A DNA stretch of 64,000 bases from Methylomonas koyamae (GCF_019669905.1 NZ_AP019777.1:496001-560000); one strand, 5' to 3'; counted from the first letter of the stretch, positions 28,740-37,004 are shown. Made by a program: numbers and translations. Notes: generated from the letters alone by a model not told the origin.

Positions 28740-29701
28740 GTTACGACGACCTGTATGCGTCGTTGCGGGAAGCGGGCGACCGGGTTTGGGTTGAGAGTTT
28801 GCCTGGACAATTAGCTAAAGCGTTTGCCGATAGCTCGCACGGCGATTTACAGCGTTGGCGGCGAGTAGTCGAAGAGTTGCCGCGTTACCCGGCCTCCAGT
28901 GTCGATTTGATCGATGCGGTTCGGATCGGCGCCGATTCGGATATCGCCGATGTCGCCAGGCAGAATTTGCGCGAGCAGTTAATGAAATTGCATCCTTGGC
29001 GTAAAGGGCCGTACCGGATATTCGGCATCGATATCGATACCGAGTGGCGTTCCGATTGGAAATGGGAGCGGCTGAAAAACGGGATTACGCCGTTAGCTAA
29101 CCGGTCCGTTCTCGACGTCGGTTGCGGTAACGGTTACCACTGTTGGCGAATGTTGGGAGCGGGCGCGCGGTTGGTGGTCGGCATCGATCCGACGTTGCTC
29201 AGCGTGATGCAGTTTCAGGCGATACGTAAGCTTTACGGTTCGGCGCCGGTTTACGTGTTGCCGCTGGGTATCGAAGACGTACCGGGCAATTTGGGATGGT
29301 TCGATACCGTATTTTCGATGGGGGTGTTATACCACAGGCGCTCGCCGATCGATCACCTGCTGGAATTGAAAGGTTGTTTGCGGCCGGGCGGAGAATTGGT
29401 TCTGGAAACGCTGGTAGTCGAGGGCGACGACCGCCACGTCTTGCTACCGGCAGGGCGCTATGCGCAAATGCGCAACGTCTGGTTTTTGCCTAGTTGCCAA
29501 GCATTGGCATTATGGTTGCAGCGCTGCGGCTATAAGGATATTCAGTTGCTGCATGTCGGCAAAACCACAGTCGAGGAACAGCGCAGTACGGAATGGATGC
29601 GGTTTCATTCGTTGGCCGATTTTCTCGATCCGGGTTCTCCGGATTTGACCTGCGAAGGTCTGCCGGCGCCGATGAGGGCAATTATCAAGGCTAGCGTTTA
29701 A
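28733..29701 (+). CDS. cmoB: tRNA U34 carboxymethyltransferase
   Basis: A 322-residue enzyme that transfers the carboxymethyl group from carboxy-SAM to 5-hydroxyuridine at tRNA position 34, giving cmo5U. The methyltransferase motif I is VLDVGCGNGYHCWRMLGAGA. WRSDWKWERL, GIDPTLLSVMQFQAIRKL and MGVLYHRRSPIDHL are typical of CmoB. Its length equals E. coli CmoB (323). The start overlaps the cmoA end, so the pair is translationally coupled. Confidence 0.96.
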   Translation: MLGYDDLYASLREAGDRVWVESLPGQLAKAFADSSHGDLQRWRRVVEELPRYPASSVDLIDAVRIGADSDIADVARQNLREQLMKLHPWRKGPYRIFGIDIDTEWRSDWKWERLKNGITPLANRSVLDVGCGNGYHCWRMLGAGARLVVGIDPTLLSVMQFQAIRKLYGSAPVYVLPLGIEDVPGNLGWFDTVFSMGVLYHRRSPIDHLLELKGCLRPGGELVLETLVVEGDDRHVLLPAGRYAQMRNVWFLPSCQALALWLQRCGYKDIQLLHVGKTTVEEQRSTEWMRFHSLADFLDPGSPDLTCEGLPAPMRAIIKASV

Positions 29702-29710
29702 ATGTAGGTT

Positions 29711-29757
29711 GGCAGTTCTAAATTATTGTAATTCAGTAATAACATTCTAGAATTGCC
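29711..29757 (+). terminator. Stem-loop downstream of cmoB
   Basis: GGCAGTTCTA (29711-29720) can pair with TAGAATTGCC (29748-29757) with one G-U wobble. The interior can extend the stem with A-T pairs (TTATT/AATAA). It lies 10 bases after the cmoB stop and is AT-rich inside. Confidence 0.45.
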
Positions 29758-29826
29758 TAGCTTGAAAAATACGCCGACCTGTTTCGGGTTTTTTCTGGCA
29801 GCCAATCATTCAACCGGGAGTCGAAG

Positions 29827-30138
29827 ATGAAAAATTTATTCGCAATTCTGATGTTATGTTCTTTTGCTGTGTTTGCCGAGCCGATTGACATCAATCGAGC
29901 GGATGCCGAAACCATCGCCAAGGAGTTGACGGGAATCGGACCGAAGAAAGCCGAAGCAATTTTGCAGTACCGAAAGGAGCACGGGGATTTTAAAACTCCA
30001 AAGGACTTAGAAAATGTTCCGGGTATCGGCGCAAAAACGGTGCAGCAAAACGAGAAGAACATCGTTTTCGGAGATTCTGCGTCAGCGGAAAAGCCTGCGA
30101 AGCCCGAAAAGCCGGAAGAGCCGAAAAAAGCCAAATAA
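29827..30138 (+). CDS. Secreted ComEA-like helix-hairpin-helix protein
   Basis: A 103-residue protein with a short signal peptide (MKNLFAILMLCSFAVFAEP) and a ComEA-type helix-hairpin-helix pair: PIDINRADAETIAKELTGIGPKKAEAILQYRKEHGDFKTPKDLENVPGIGAKTV. This domain binds DNA without sequence specificity; in competent bacteria periplasmic ComEA helps pull in DNA. The tail after residue 80 is a charged Lys-Pro-Glu repeat (EKPAKPEKPEEPKKAK). No other competence gene is near. Ribosome site GGGAG lies upstream. Confidence 0.85.
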   Translation: MKNLFAILMLCSFAVFAEPIDINRADAETIAKELTGIGPKKAEAILQYRKEHGDFKTPKDLENVPGIGAKTVQQNEKNIVFGDSASAEKPAKPEKPEEPKKAK

Positions 30139-30158
30139 GCGCCTGAATCCAGGCGCTT
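30137..30158. terminator. Terminator overlapping the comEA-like stop codon
   Basis: AAGCGCCTG (30137-30145) pairs perfectly with CAGGCGCTT (30150-30158) around an AATC loop. The left arm begins inside the TAA stop. GATTAGAT follows. Confidence 0.6.
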
Positions 30159-30194
30159 GATTAGATCGATTTGCGCTGATGCGGCAATCGATTG

Positions 30195-30238
30195 TCCGCC
30201 CCCCTGGTCACGATAGTCCGCTGATAAGGGGGGGCGGA
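30195..30238. terminator. GC-rich inverted repeat between convergent genes
   Basis: TCCGCCCCCC (30195-30204) is repeated inverted as GGGGGGCGGA (30229-30238), with 24 bases between. It ends two bases from the tautomerase stop, so on the minus strand it is directly downstream of that gene. It could serve both convergent transcripts. Confidence 0.5.
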
Positions 30239-30240
30239 AT

Positions 30241-30588
30241 TTAACCGAAAGTCCCGCCGTTCCAGCCCCAAAATTCCGCCGGACAATTGCTGAACTCGAT
30301 ATAAATGCGATCTTGCTCGATTTCCAGTTTGGTCGACAAGAGTTGGCACAGCGCTGCGGCAAGGTTTTGCGCTTGGTTTTTTGTCAAGCCGATGCTTTTG
30401 CATTCCAAATATGCCAGAGGCTGGTCGTTGCCGCCGAAAAGCATTGAATCGTCGCTGGAGAGCTGGGTCATCACGTAGCGTTCGGGTTTGCCGGTCTCGG
30501 CCGCGATAAGTTTGGATAGTTCGCCGAGTAATTTCTGCGATTGCTCGGAGTTTATCGAGCGGTTGGTGTTTAGCTTCAGGTAGGGCAT
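30241..30588 (-). CDS. MIF/tautomerase superfamily protein
   Basis: A 115-residue cytoplasmic protein. The ATG at 30588 has a near-perfect AAAGGAG upstream. After removal of Met the N-terminal residue would be Pro2, the catalytic base of this superfamily. MTQLSSDDSMLFGG, AYLECKSIGLTKNQAQNLAAALCQLL and DRIYIEFSNCPAEFWGWNGGTFG match the MIF (macrophage migration inhibitory factor) branch. Its natural substrate in bacteria is not known; phenylpyruvate tautomerisation is a common in vitro activity. thpR lies just upstream on the same strand. Confidence 0.85.
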   Translation of the reverse strand: MPYLKLNTNRSINSEQSQKLLGELSKLIAAETGKPERYVMTQLSSDDSMLFGGNDQPLAYLECKSIGLTKNQAQNLAAALCQLLSTKLEIEQDRIYIEFSNCPAEFWGWNGGTFG

Positions 30589-30608
30589 AGCGGATCTCCT
30601 TTGCGAGT

Positions 30609-31121
30609 TTATGCGTCGATATCGTGCCACCGTTCCAGGATTTTGTATTCTACGCCCGAAGGGGTCGATAGCGATTCCGCCAGGCAAAATCCGTTCGATT
30701 GCCATATGACAGGCTTTACGCTCAAGTCGGGTTTGTAGCGGGCTTTTTTTGCTAGGGTCGCATGTGGCCGGTAAGGTCGGCTGTCGGTAATGACGCCGCT
30801 TTGGTCAGCAATCCTGGTCAGTTCGGTATGGAAGTGCAAGAAATTCGGGTCGAAGGCGCCGGGTGTCAGGCACAGGACTTTCGGTTTTTGCCAGAACTCC
30901 AGTCGATCCAACACCAGCTTGGTCGGGATATTTCTGAGTTTGGCTGCGCCAAGTGTCAGTTCTGTCTGTTGTTGGGCGTTGATGTTGCCTAGGAACAGTA
31001 ACGTGACGTGCAGGTTGTTTGTGGCAACCGGTTTGCCGCAGTCGGCCAGTTGCTTACAAATGGCGGTGCATGCTGAAAGAGTGTTATGGTCGGGCCATAG
31101 TGCAAAAAACAGGCGTTTCAA
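30609..31121 (-). CDS. thpR: RNA 2',3'-cyclic phosphodiesterase
   Basis: A 170-residue member of the 2H phosphoesterase superfamily. Both catalytic HxTx motifs are seen: LHVTLLFLG near residue 44 and PHATLAKKA near residue 123. The N-terminal KRLFFALWPD is typical. ThpR (LigT) opens 2',3'-cyclic phosphates and can ligate tRNA halves in vitro. It precedes the tautomerase gene by 20 bases in the same direction. Confidence 0.9.
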   Translation of the reverse strand: MKRLFFALWPDHNTLSACTAICKQLADCGKPVATNNLHVTLLFLGNINAQQQTELTLGAAKLRNIPTKLVLDRLEFWQKPKVLCLTPGAFDPNFLHFHTELTRIADQSGVITDSRPYRPHATLAKKARYKPDLSVKPVIWQSNGFCLAESLSTPSGVEYKILERWHDIDA

Positions 31122-31237
31122 TCAGATATCCTCGGCCGGCTGTGTCGGAAATGTAGAGCAGTAGTGTGCGGTTTGGTGCCGAGTTTTGCAATTTCGGTTG
31201 GTATGGCGCATTTAGTTTGCGGCGGAGATGTCGAGAA

Positions 31238-31308
31238 TTGGCGAGGAGGGATGTTGCGGTGGGCGGGCGGTCCGTTGCGCAAATGCTGCATCGCAATGTC
31301 CTCGCCAA
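31238..31308. repeat. Long imperfect hairpin, possible repetitive element
   Basis: TTGGCGAGG (31238-31246) is inverted as CCTCGCCAA (31300-31308). Inside, ATGTTGCG (31251-31258) nearly mirrors CGCAATGT (31292-31299). The right arm continues as CCTACAT. The layout is like a REP or miniature inverted-repeat element; a copy of TGTAGGTTGGC without the rest also occurs at 29703. Confidence 0.4.
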
Positions 31309-31336
31309 CCTACATGGTGCTTACGCTTGCTAAGGA

Positions 31337-31366
31337 TTGACATACCTGCTGTTTCTATCTTACAGT
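31337..31366 (+). promoter_or_regulatory. Candidate sigma-70 promoter of hxlA
   Basis: TTGACA at 31337-31342 is a consensus -35 hexamer. TACAGT at 31361-31366, 18 bases further, is a four-of-six -10 match. This would give a leader of about 90 bases before the hxlA ATG. Confidence 0.4.
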
Positions 31367-31463
31367 TACAGATGCATCACACGTACGTGACAAGCCTAGC
31401 GGGTTGTGGCAATTTGCAAGAATCGGCTATTACTAAAAATTAAAAACTTTCGGAGCACATCAC

Positions 31464-32111
31464 ATGGCAAGACCATTAATTCAAATGGCGTTGGACTCAT
31501 TGGACTTCAACCAAACCGTGGCATTGGCTGACCAAGTCGCCCCTTATGTCGATATCTTTGAAATCGGTACGCCTTGCATTAAATATAACGGTGTCAACTT
31601 GGTGAAAGAGCTGAGAAACCGTTACCCAGACAAGCTGTTGTTGGTCGACCTGAAAACCATGGACGCCGGCGAATACGAAGCAGGCGCGTTCTACGCGGCC
31701 GGCGCAGACATCTGCACCGTACTGGGCGTATCCGGCCTGGCCACCATTGGCGGCGTAATCAAAGCAGCGAAAAAACACGCTGCCGAAGTCCAAGTCGACC
31801 TGATCAACGTGCCTAATAAAGCCGAGTGCGCACGCGAATCCGCTAAATTGGGCGCGCAAATCATGGGCGTTCACACCGGTCTGGACGCGCAAGCGGCTGG
31901 CCAAACTCCGTTCGGCGATTTGAACGAAGTTACTTCTTTGGGTCTGAACGTTCGCGTTTCCGTTGCCGGCGGTATCAAACCTGCCACGATTGACCAAACC
32001 GTCAAAGCCGGTGCGAACATCATCGTCGTCGGTGCGGCTATTTACGGTGCGCCATCACCTGCCGAAGCGGCTCGTGAAATCCGTGAACTGGTTGATGCGG
32101 CGGCGGTGTAA
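31464..32111 (+). CDS. hxlA: 3-hexulose-6-phosphate synthase
   Basis: A 215-residue enzyme of the orotidine-5'-phosphate decarboxylase superfamily. It condenses formaldehyde with ribulose 5-phosphate, the carbon-fixing step of the RuMP cycle. The DLKTMDAGEYE segment carries the family's Asp-x-Lys-x-x-Asp active-site residues, which bind the metal and substrate. VQVDLINVPNKAE, GVHTGLDAQA and VAGGIKPATI are also family-typical. GGAG lies nine bases before the ATG. hxlB follows after three bases. Codon choice is very regular, as expected for an abundant protein. Confidence 0.97.
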   Translation: MARPLIQMALDSLDFNQTVALADQVAPYVDIFEIGTPCIKYNGVNLVKELRNRYPDKLLLVDLKTMDAGEYEAGAFYAAGADICTVLGVSGLATIGGVIKAAKKHAAEVQVDLINVPNKAECARESAKLGAQIMGVHTGLDAQAAGQTPFGDLNEVTSLGLNVRVSVAGGIKPATIDQTVKAGANIIVVGAAIYGAPSPAEAAREIRELVDAAAV

Positions 32112-32114
32112 GCC

Positions 32115-32648
32115 ATGCATCAAGAGTTAATCATAAACAAAATTTCCAGCATTCTGGAAGCTACCCCCGATTCGCACGACAAAGCTTTAGTCGATATGTT
32201 GGATCAAGCCAAGAGAATTTTTGTCTCTGGCGCCGGTCGCTCAAAGCTTGTTGGTAATTTCTTCGCCATGCGCTTGATGCACGGCGGTTATGACGTCAGT
32301 GTTGTTGGGGAAATCGTCACGCCGAGCATCAAAAACGGTGATTTATTGATCATCATTTCCGGTTCGGGCGAGACAGAGCAGTTGATCGCGTTCACTAAGA
32401 AAGCCAAAGAAGTCGGCGCTAAAATCGTATTGATTTCGGCGAAAGACGACTCGACGATTGGTGATATGGCGGATATCACGCTGCAAATCGGCCGTTCCGA
32501 GCAATACGGCAAAGTTAAAGGCATGCCGATGGGTACTGTCTTCGAATTGTCGACATTGCTATTCCTGGAAGCCACCATTTCTCATGTAATTCACGAGAAG
32601 GGTATTCCGGAAGAGGAAATGAGATCGAGACACGCCAATTTGGAATAA
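32115..32648 (+). CDS. hxlB: 6-phospho-3-hexuloisomerase
   Basis: A 177-residue SIS-domain protein that turns 3-hexulose 6-phosphate into fructose 6-phosphate. FVSGAGRSKLVGNFFAMRLMHGGYDVSVVGE, IISGSGETEQLIAFTKKAKE and PMGTVFELSTLLFLEATI are diagnostic. It starts three bases after hxlA, so both are made from one transcript. A 12-pair hairpin stands 10 bases after its stop. Confidence 0.96.
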   Translation: MHQELIINKISSILEATPDSHDKALVDMLDQAKRIFVSGAGRSKLVGNFFAMRLMHGGYDVSVVGEIVTPSIKNGDLLIIISGSGETEQLIAFTKKAKEVGAKIVLISAKDDSTIGDMADITLQIGRSEQYGKVKGMPMGTVFELSTLLFLEATISHVIHEKGIPEEEMRSRHANLE

Positions 32649-32657
32649 TTGCGTACA

Positions 32658-32687
32658 GCCTGCGGCAGGGCAACACCTGTCGTAGGC
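32658..32687 (+). terminator. RNA-type hairpin downstream of hxlB
   Basis: GCCTGCGGCAGG (32658-32669) pairs over its full length with CCTGTCGTAGGC (32676-32687) around a GCAACA loop, with two G-U wobbles. Wobble pairing suggests selection on the RNA. No T-run follows, so mRNA 3'-end protection or attenuation is as likely as termination. Confidence 0.5.
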
Positions 32688-32797
32688 CCAACAGATAACA
32701 TGTGGGCGTCAAGGTGATTCCGATTCCAGCAGTCTAAAAGCAAGAATGTGGTAATTGGTCTTCCTTGAAATTTACCAAGCCTCAGCCAGAGCGGCGT

Positions 32798-32824
32798 TTG
32801 ACACCACAAACGTACACTTAAAAT
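32798..32824 (+). promoter_or_regulatory. Candidate promoter of the transketolase gene
   Basis: TTGACA (32798-32803) and TAAAAT (32819-32824) are good hexamers, but the spacer is 15 bases, shorter than usual. The resulting leader would be very short, just covering the AAAGGAG ribosome site. Confidence 0.3.
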
Positions 32825-32846
32825 AACAAAATTAAAGGAGACCAAC

Positions 32847-34856
32847 ATGCCTTCGCGTCGAGACTTAGCGAACGCCATCCGCGCACTTAGCATGGACGCG
32901 GTACAGAAAGCCAATTCAGGACACCCTGGAGCCCCGATGGGGATGGCCGATATCGCCGAAGTACTGTGGAACGATTTTCTGAACCACAACCCGAACAACC
33001 CGAAATGGGCCAACCGCGACCGCTTCGTGCTGTCCAACGGCCACGGCTCCATGCTGATTTACTCGTTGTTGCACCTGTCGGGCTACAACCTGCCGATCGA
33101 CGAACTGAAACAGTTCCGTCAACTGCACTCGAAAACCCCGGGCCATCCTGAATACGGCTACACCGACGGCGTCGAAACCACCACCGGCCCGCTGGGCCAA
33201 GGCATCACCAATGCCGTCGGTTTCGCCATTGCCGAACGTGCCCTGGCCGGCCAATTCAACCGCCCAGGCCACGACATCGTCGACCACCACACCTACGTAT
33301 TCCTGGGTGACGGCTGCTTGATGGAAGGTATCTCCCACGAAGCCTGCTCGCTGGCTGGCTCCATGAAACTGGGCAAACTGATCGCCTTCTACGACGACAA
33401 CAACATCTCCATCGACGGCGAAGTCCGCGGTCACGGCAACGTTACCGGCTGGTTCCTGGACGATACCCCGAAACGCTTTGAAGCCTACGGCTGGCACGTC
33501 ATCCCCAAAGTCGACGGCCACAACGCCGACGCGGTGAAAAAAGCCATCGAAGAAGCCAAAAAAGTCACCGACAGACCGAGCATCATCTGCTGCCAAACCA
33601 CCATCGGTTTCGGCTCGCCGAACAAACAAGGCAAAGAAGAATGCCACGGCGCTGCCCTGGGTGAAGCCGAAGTCGCCGCCACCCGCGAAAACTTGGGCTG
33701 GTCGCATGCGCCATTCGAAATTCCGGCCGACATCTACGCCGGTTGGGACGCCAAAGCCAAAGGCGACCGTTTGGAAAGCGCCTGGAACGACAAATTCGCC
33801 GCTTATAAAGCCGCGCATCCGGAACTGGCTGCCGAATTCGAACGCCGCATGGCCGGTAAACTGCCTGCCGACTGGGCCGAAAAAGCCAACGCCTTCATCG
33901 CCGACGTCAACGCCAAAGCCGAAACCATTGCCAGCCGCAAAGCCTCGCAAAACACCCTGAACGGTTTCGGCCCGTTGCTGCCGGAACTGATGGGCGGCTC
34001 CGCCGACCTGGCCGGCTCCAACCTGACCCTGTGGAAAGGCTGCAAAGACATCAACGCGACCGGCCACGACGGCAACTATGTCTACTACGGCGTCCGCGAA
34101 TTCGGCATGAGCGCCATCATGAACGGCATCACCCTGCACGGCGGCTTCAAAGCCTACGGCGCCACCTTCCTGATGTTCTCGGAATACGCCCGTAACGCCC
34201 TGCGCATGGCCGCCCTGATGAAGGCGCCGACCATCTTCGTCTACACCCACGACTCCATCGGCCTGGGCGAAGACGGCCCGACCCACCAACCGGTCGAACA
34301 AACCGCCACCCTGCGCATGATACCCAACATGCACGTCTGGCGCCCATGCGACGCGGTCGAGTCTGCCGTCAGCTGGAAAGCCGCGATCGAACGCACCGAC
34401 GGCCCGAGCACCCTGATCTTCTCCCGGCAAAACCTGCCGCACATGGCGCGCAGCCAAGCCCAGATCGACGCCATCGGCAAAGGCGGCTACGTTCTGAGCG
34501 GCGAAGGCAACCCGGACGCCATCATCATCGCTACCGGCTCCGAAGTCGAACTGGCGGTGAAAGCGGCCGAAGCGTTGAAAGCCAAAGGCAAAAACATCCG
34601 TGTAGTGTCCATGCCGTCGACCAACGTGTTCGAAGCGCAGGATCAAGCCTACAAAGACAGCGTCCTGCCGCCGAACGTGACCAAACGCGTCGTCGTCGAA
34701 GCCGGCGTCACCGACAGTTGGTGGAAATATGCCGGCAGCCAAGGCCGCGTCGTGGGCTTGGACCGTTTCGGCGAATCGGCCCCGGCCGGCCAGCTCTTCA
34801 AAGAGTTCGGCTTCACCGTGGACAATGTCGTCGCTAACGTCGAAGCCGTTCTTTAA
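32847..34856 (+). CDS. tkt: Transketolase
   Basis: A 669-residue thiamine-diphosphate enzyme moving two-carbon ketol units in the rearrangement part of the RuMP cycle. The N-terminal [25 protein letters not shown], the cofactor motif [13 protein letters not shown] and the [18 protein letters not shown] loop are diagnostic; length matches E. coli TktA (663). A strong AAAGGAG site precedes the ATG. Codons end in C to an unusual degree compared with hxlB and tal beside it, which also creates a long meaningless open frame on the other strand. Confidence 0.97.
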   Translation: MPSRRDLANAIRALSMDAVQKANSGHPGAPMGMADIAEVLWNDFLNHNPNNPKWANRDRFVLSNGHGSMLIYSLLHLSGYNLPIDELKQFRQLHSKTPGHPEYGYTDGVETTTGPLGQGITNAVGFAIAERALAGQFNRPGHDIVDHHTYVFLGDGCLMEGISHEACSLAGSMKLGKLIAFYDDNNISIDGEVRGHGNVTGWFLDDTPKRFEAYGWHVIPKVDGHNADAVKKAIEEAKKVTDRPSIICCQTTIGFGSPNKQGKEECHGAALGEAEVAATRENLGWSHAPFEIPADIYAGWDAKAKGDRLESAWNDKFAAYKAAHPELAAEFERRMAGKLPADWAEKANAFIADVNAKAETIASRKASQNTLNGFGPLLPELMGGSADLAGSNLTLWKGCKDINATGHDGNYVYYGVREFGMSAIMNGITLHGGFKAYGATFLMFSEYARNALRMAALMKAPTIFVYTHDSIGLGEDGPTHQPVEQTATLRMIPNMHVWRPCDAVESAVSWKAAIERTDGPSTLIFSRQNLPHMARSQAQIDAIGKGGYVLSGEGNPDAIIIATGSEVELAVKAAEALKAKGKNIRVVSMPSTNVFEAQDQAYKDSVLPPNVTKRVVVEAGVTDSWWKYAGSQGRVVGLDRFGESAPAGQLFKEFGFTVDNVVANVEAVL

Positions 34857-34874
34857 TTTTGATAATCAGTAGGC

Positions 34875-34920
34875 GAAGCTTCGATTTTTGAATTATCGAA
34901 TGTCGAGGCTTCTCTTTTCC
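34875..34920 (+). terminator. Terminator-like hairpin after transketolase
   Basis: GAAGCTTCGA (34875-34884) pairs with TCGAGGCTTC (34903-34912) with one wobble. The loop can form a competing TTCGAT/ATCGAA stem. TCTTTTCC follows, a moderate T-rich tail. Confidence 0.5.
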
Positions 34921-34940
34921 AACAGCTATAGGTGATAGAC

Positions 34941-35657
34941 GTGAAAATGAATGAATTAACAAAAGGCGTGATGGCGGCTTTAGTGCTGACCAGTTCCGTA
35001 GCAATGGCGGAGTCGGATTATCCGGCGGCTGATTATCAGCCAAAAGTTCTGTACACCAACCCGGATTACAAGCCGGAGGCAGCTGCCCCGGCGGCAAAAT
35101 CCGCCGCACCGGCTGCAGCAACGAAAGCCAAAGAAGTTGAAGTCGTTGAAAACGATCCTAATTTTCCCGCGACCAATTTCCAGCCCAAAGTAATCTTCAG
35201 CGATTCCGCTTATAAACACGATAAGACTGCTCCTCAAGCCTCTGGCGCCCGTTCTTCTTCTGCTGCTACGACATCGGCAGCGGCAGCGGTCAGCGATGCT
35301 AGCGAAGAAGTTGCATCCAGCGTCGGCGAAAAAAGCTCGTCCAATAGCAGCTTGCTGGGTTTGGTTGCGTTGGCTGCCGTTGGCTTTTTCTTGTTTAACA
35401 AGAAAGGCGGTTCCGGTTCGAGCGCTACCGGCGGTTCAAGTGCTGCGTATGGCGACGAGAGCGGGTCTACTGGCGTTGAAAAATATATCGACAGATTGGG
35501 TATCAACAAAACCGGTGTCGCTAAGTACTTGGAAAAACAAGACTCCACTCCTGCGACTGGCGTTGCCAAATATATGGCGAAGCAAATTATCAAAGACAGA
35601 GAGAGCGCTGCCGCAAAAGCCACAGGCGTGGAAAAATATTTGCGCGATAAAGGATGA
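34941..35657 (+). CDS. Unrecognised membrane protein with QPKV and TGV(E/A)KY repeats
   Basis: I do not recognise the family. I chose the GTG at 34941 (AGGTGA five bases upstream), giving 238 residues; the next ATG is two codons on. Residues 1-23 are a signal sequence ending AMA. Two copies of one motif follow: YPAADYQPKVLY (27-38) and FPATNFQPKVIF (75-86). Between and after them are Ala/Ser-rich linkers. A single membrane segment (about 138-152) is followed by Lys154-Lys155, so the C-terminus would be cytoplasmic. That tail carries four repeats: TGVEKY (177), TGVAKYL (191), TGVAKYM (206), TGVEKYL (228). It lies between transketolase and transaldolase in the same direction. A tethering or scaffolding role for the tail is only a hypothesis. 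Confidence 0.75.
   Translation: MKMNELTKGVMAALVLTSSVAMAESDYPAADYQPKVLYTNPDYKPEAAAPAAKSAAPAAATKAKEVEVVENDPNFPATNFQPKVIFSDSAYKHDKTAPQASGARSSSAATTSAAAAVSDASEEVASSVGEKSSSNSSLLGLVALAAVGFFLFNKKGGSGSSATGGSSAAYGDESGSTGVEKYIDRLGINKTGVAKYLEKQDSTPATGVAKYMAKQIIKDRESAAAKATGVEKYLRDKG
35469..35642 (+). repeat. Region coding four TGV(E/A)KY repeats
   Basis: Four near-identical hexapeptide units at irregular spacing (14, 15 and 22 residues from start to start) occupy the C-terminal tail of the protein above. Three continue as KY(L/M) followed by a charged stretch (LEKQ, MAKQ, LRDKG). The DNA copies differ in codons, so the repetition is kept at protein level. Confidence 0.7.
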
Positions 35658-35717
35658 TTTATCGGTAGTAATTTATTAGGTGAAATTCGGTGGGACTTTC
35701 CCACTGTGTTACCTGCG

Positions 35718-35779
35718 GAATCGCCACTTAGCGTGTTTTGGAGAGCGTGATGGCTTCAAAATATGTCAAGTGGCGATTC
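35718..35779. repeat. 12-base perfect inverted repeat upstream of transaldolase
   Basis: GAATCGCCACTT (35718-35729) returns inverted as AAGTGGCGATTC (35768-35779), with 38 bases between. It lies in the 253-base gap between the repeat protein and transaldolase. A second small stem, GTGGGA-CTT-TCCCAC, lies just before it (about 35690-35704). It might terminate the upstream transcript, bind a regulator, or be a small mobile-type repeat. Confidence 0.5.
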
Positions 35780-35910
35780 AGTCTGTTATACCCGCATTTT
35801 GGAAAAATTCCCCGCCAAGCATAAATCGTACCGGTCGATAGCTGAAATTTCGAATATCGGTAACGGTTCTATACCAGTTCAAAGGGGATACATTAACCGA
35901 GGATATTTTT

Positions 35911-36900
35911 ATGGCAAAAAATTTATTAGAACAACTCCGCGAAATGACTGTTGTGGTGGCGGACACCGGCGACATTCAAGCAATCGAAACTTTCAAACCG
36001 CGCGACGCGACCACCAACCCGTCTTTGATTACCGCTGCGGCACAAATGCCGCAATATCAAGGCATCGTCGACGATACCTTGAAATCGGCTCGCGCAACTC
36101 TGGGCGCTAGCGCCTCTCCTGCGGAAGTCGCGTCTTTGGCGTTCGACCGCTTGGCGGTTTCATTCGGCCTGAAAATTCTGGAAATCATCGAAGGTCGTGT
36201 GTCAACCGAAGTTGACGCCCGTTTGTCCTACGACACCGAAGGTACGCTGGCCAAAGCTCGCGATATCATCGCGCAGTATAAAGCCGCCGGTATCGACACC
36301 GAAAAGCGTATTCTGATCAAAATCGCAGCGACCTGGGAAGGTATCCAAGCCGCAGCGGTGTTGGAGAAGGAAAACATCCACACCAATCTGACTTTGTTGT
36401 TCGGCATGCACCAAGCAATCGCTTGCGCGGAAAACGGCATCCAACTGATCTCTCCGTTCGTTGGCCGTATTCTGGACTGGTACAAAAAAGATACCGGCCG
36501 CGATTCATATGCACCGCACGAAGATCCGGGTGTTTTGTCGGTGACTGAGGTTTACAACTACTATAAAAAATTCGGCTACAAAACCGAAGTCATGGGTGCC
36601 AGCTTCCGTAACATCGGTGAAATCACCGAATTGGCCGGTTGCGATCTGTTGACTATCGCGCCTTCTCTTTTGGCCGAATTGCAATCCGTTGAAGGTGACC
36701 TGCCGCGTAAACTGGATCCGGCTAAAGCCGCAAGCGCCGACATCGAAAAAATCAGCGTCGATAAAGCAACATTCGACCGTATGCACGAAGAAAACCGGAT
36801 GGCAAACGAGAAGCTGAAAGAAGGCATCGACGGTTTTGCTAAGGCATTGGAAACATTGGAAAAGCTGCTGGCCGACCGTTTGGCCGCTCTGGAAGCTTAA
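35911..36900 (+). CDS. tal: Transaldolase
   Basis: A 329-residue class I aldolase-like enzyme that transfers dihydroxyacetone units between sugar phosphates in the RuMP rearrangement. The N-terminal motif DATTNPSLI, the Schiff-base lysine segment [15 protein letters not shown] and [16 protein letters not shown] are diagnostic for the TalB-type family. The ribosome site GAGG lies eight bases before the ATG. Two hairpins follow the gene, then fba. Confidence 0.97.
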   Translation: MAKNLLEQLREMTVVVADTGDIQAIETFKPRDATTNPSLITAAAQMPQYQGIVDDTLKSARATLGASASPAEVASLAFDRLAVSFGLKILEIIEGRVSTEVDARLSYDTEGTLAKARDIIAQYKAAGIDTEKRILIKIAATWEGIQAAAVLEKENIHTNLTLLFGMHQAIACAENGIQLISPFVGRILDWYKKDTGRDSYAPHEDPGVLSVTEVYNYYKKFGYKTEVMGASFRNIGEITELAGCDLLTIAPSLLAELQSVEGDLPRKLDPAKAASADIEKISVDKATFDRMHEENRMANEKLKEGIDGFAKALETLEKLLADRLAALEA

Positions 36901-36910
36901 CGGCTTCAGT

Positions 36911-36934
36911 CGCGCGCAACCTGGTTTGCGCGCG
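36911..36934 (+). terminator. Stem-loop directly after tal
   Basis: CGCGCGCAA (36911-36919) and TTGCGCGCG (36926-36934) form a perfect nine-pair stem with a six-base loop, 10 bases after the tal stop. The tail is only weakly T-rich. Confidence 0.5.
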
Positions 36935-36950
36935 ATCTCATTTGATATGC

Positions 36951-36987
36951 AAGGCCGCCGAATCGAGTACGCGGCCTTTGTTCTTTA
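36951..36987 (+). terminator. Second stem-loop in the tal-fba gap, with T-rich tail
   Basis: AAGGCCGC (36951-36958) pairs with GCGGCCTT (36971-36978) and is followed by TGTTCTTTA. This fits an intrinsic terminator or attenuator just before the fba leader. Confidence 0.5.
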
Positions 36988-37004
36988 GTTAATAGGTAAA
37001 TTTC

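Larger units (their letters stand above)
31122..31463. other. 342-base intergenic region upstream of hxlA
   Basis: No gene is supported here. It contains an imperfect long hairpin (31238-31308), a candidate promoter near 31337-31366 and a leader of about 90 bases before hxlA. The left part must also carry the promoter of thpR on the minus strand. Confidence 0.5.

Noticed and set aside
32916..34742. 608-codon open frame on the minus strand across transketolase
   Set aside because: It lies wholly opposite a certain gene. Its product is low-complexity (Phe, Val, Gly, Asp) and is explained by the C-ending codon bias of tkt.
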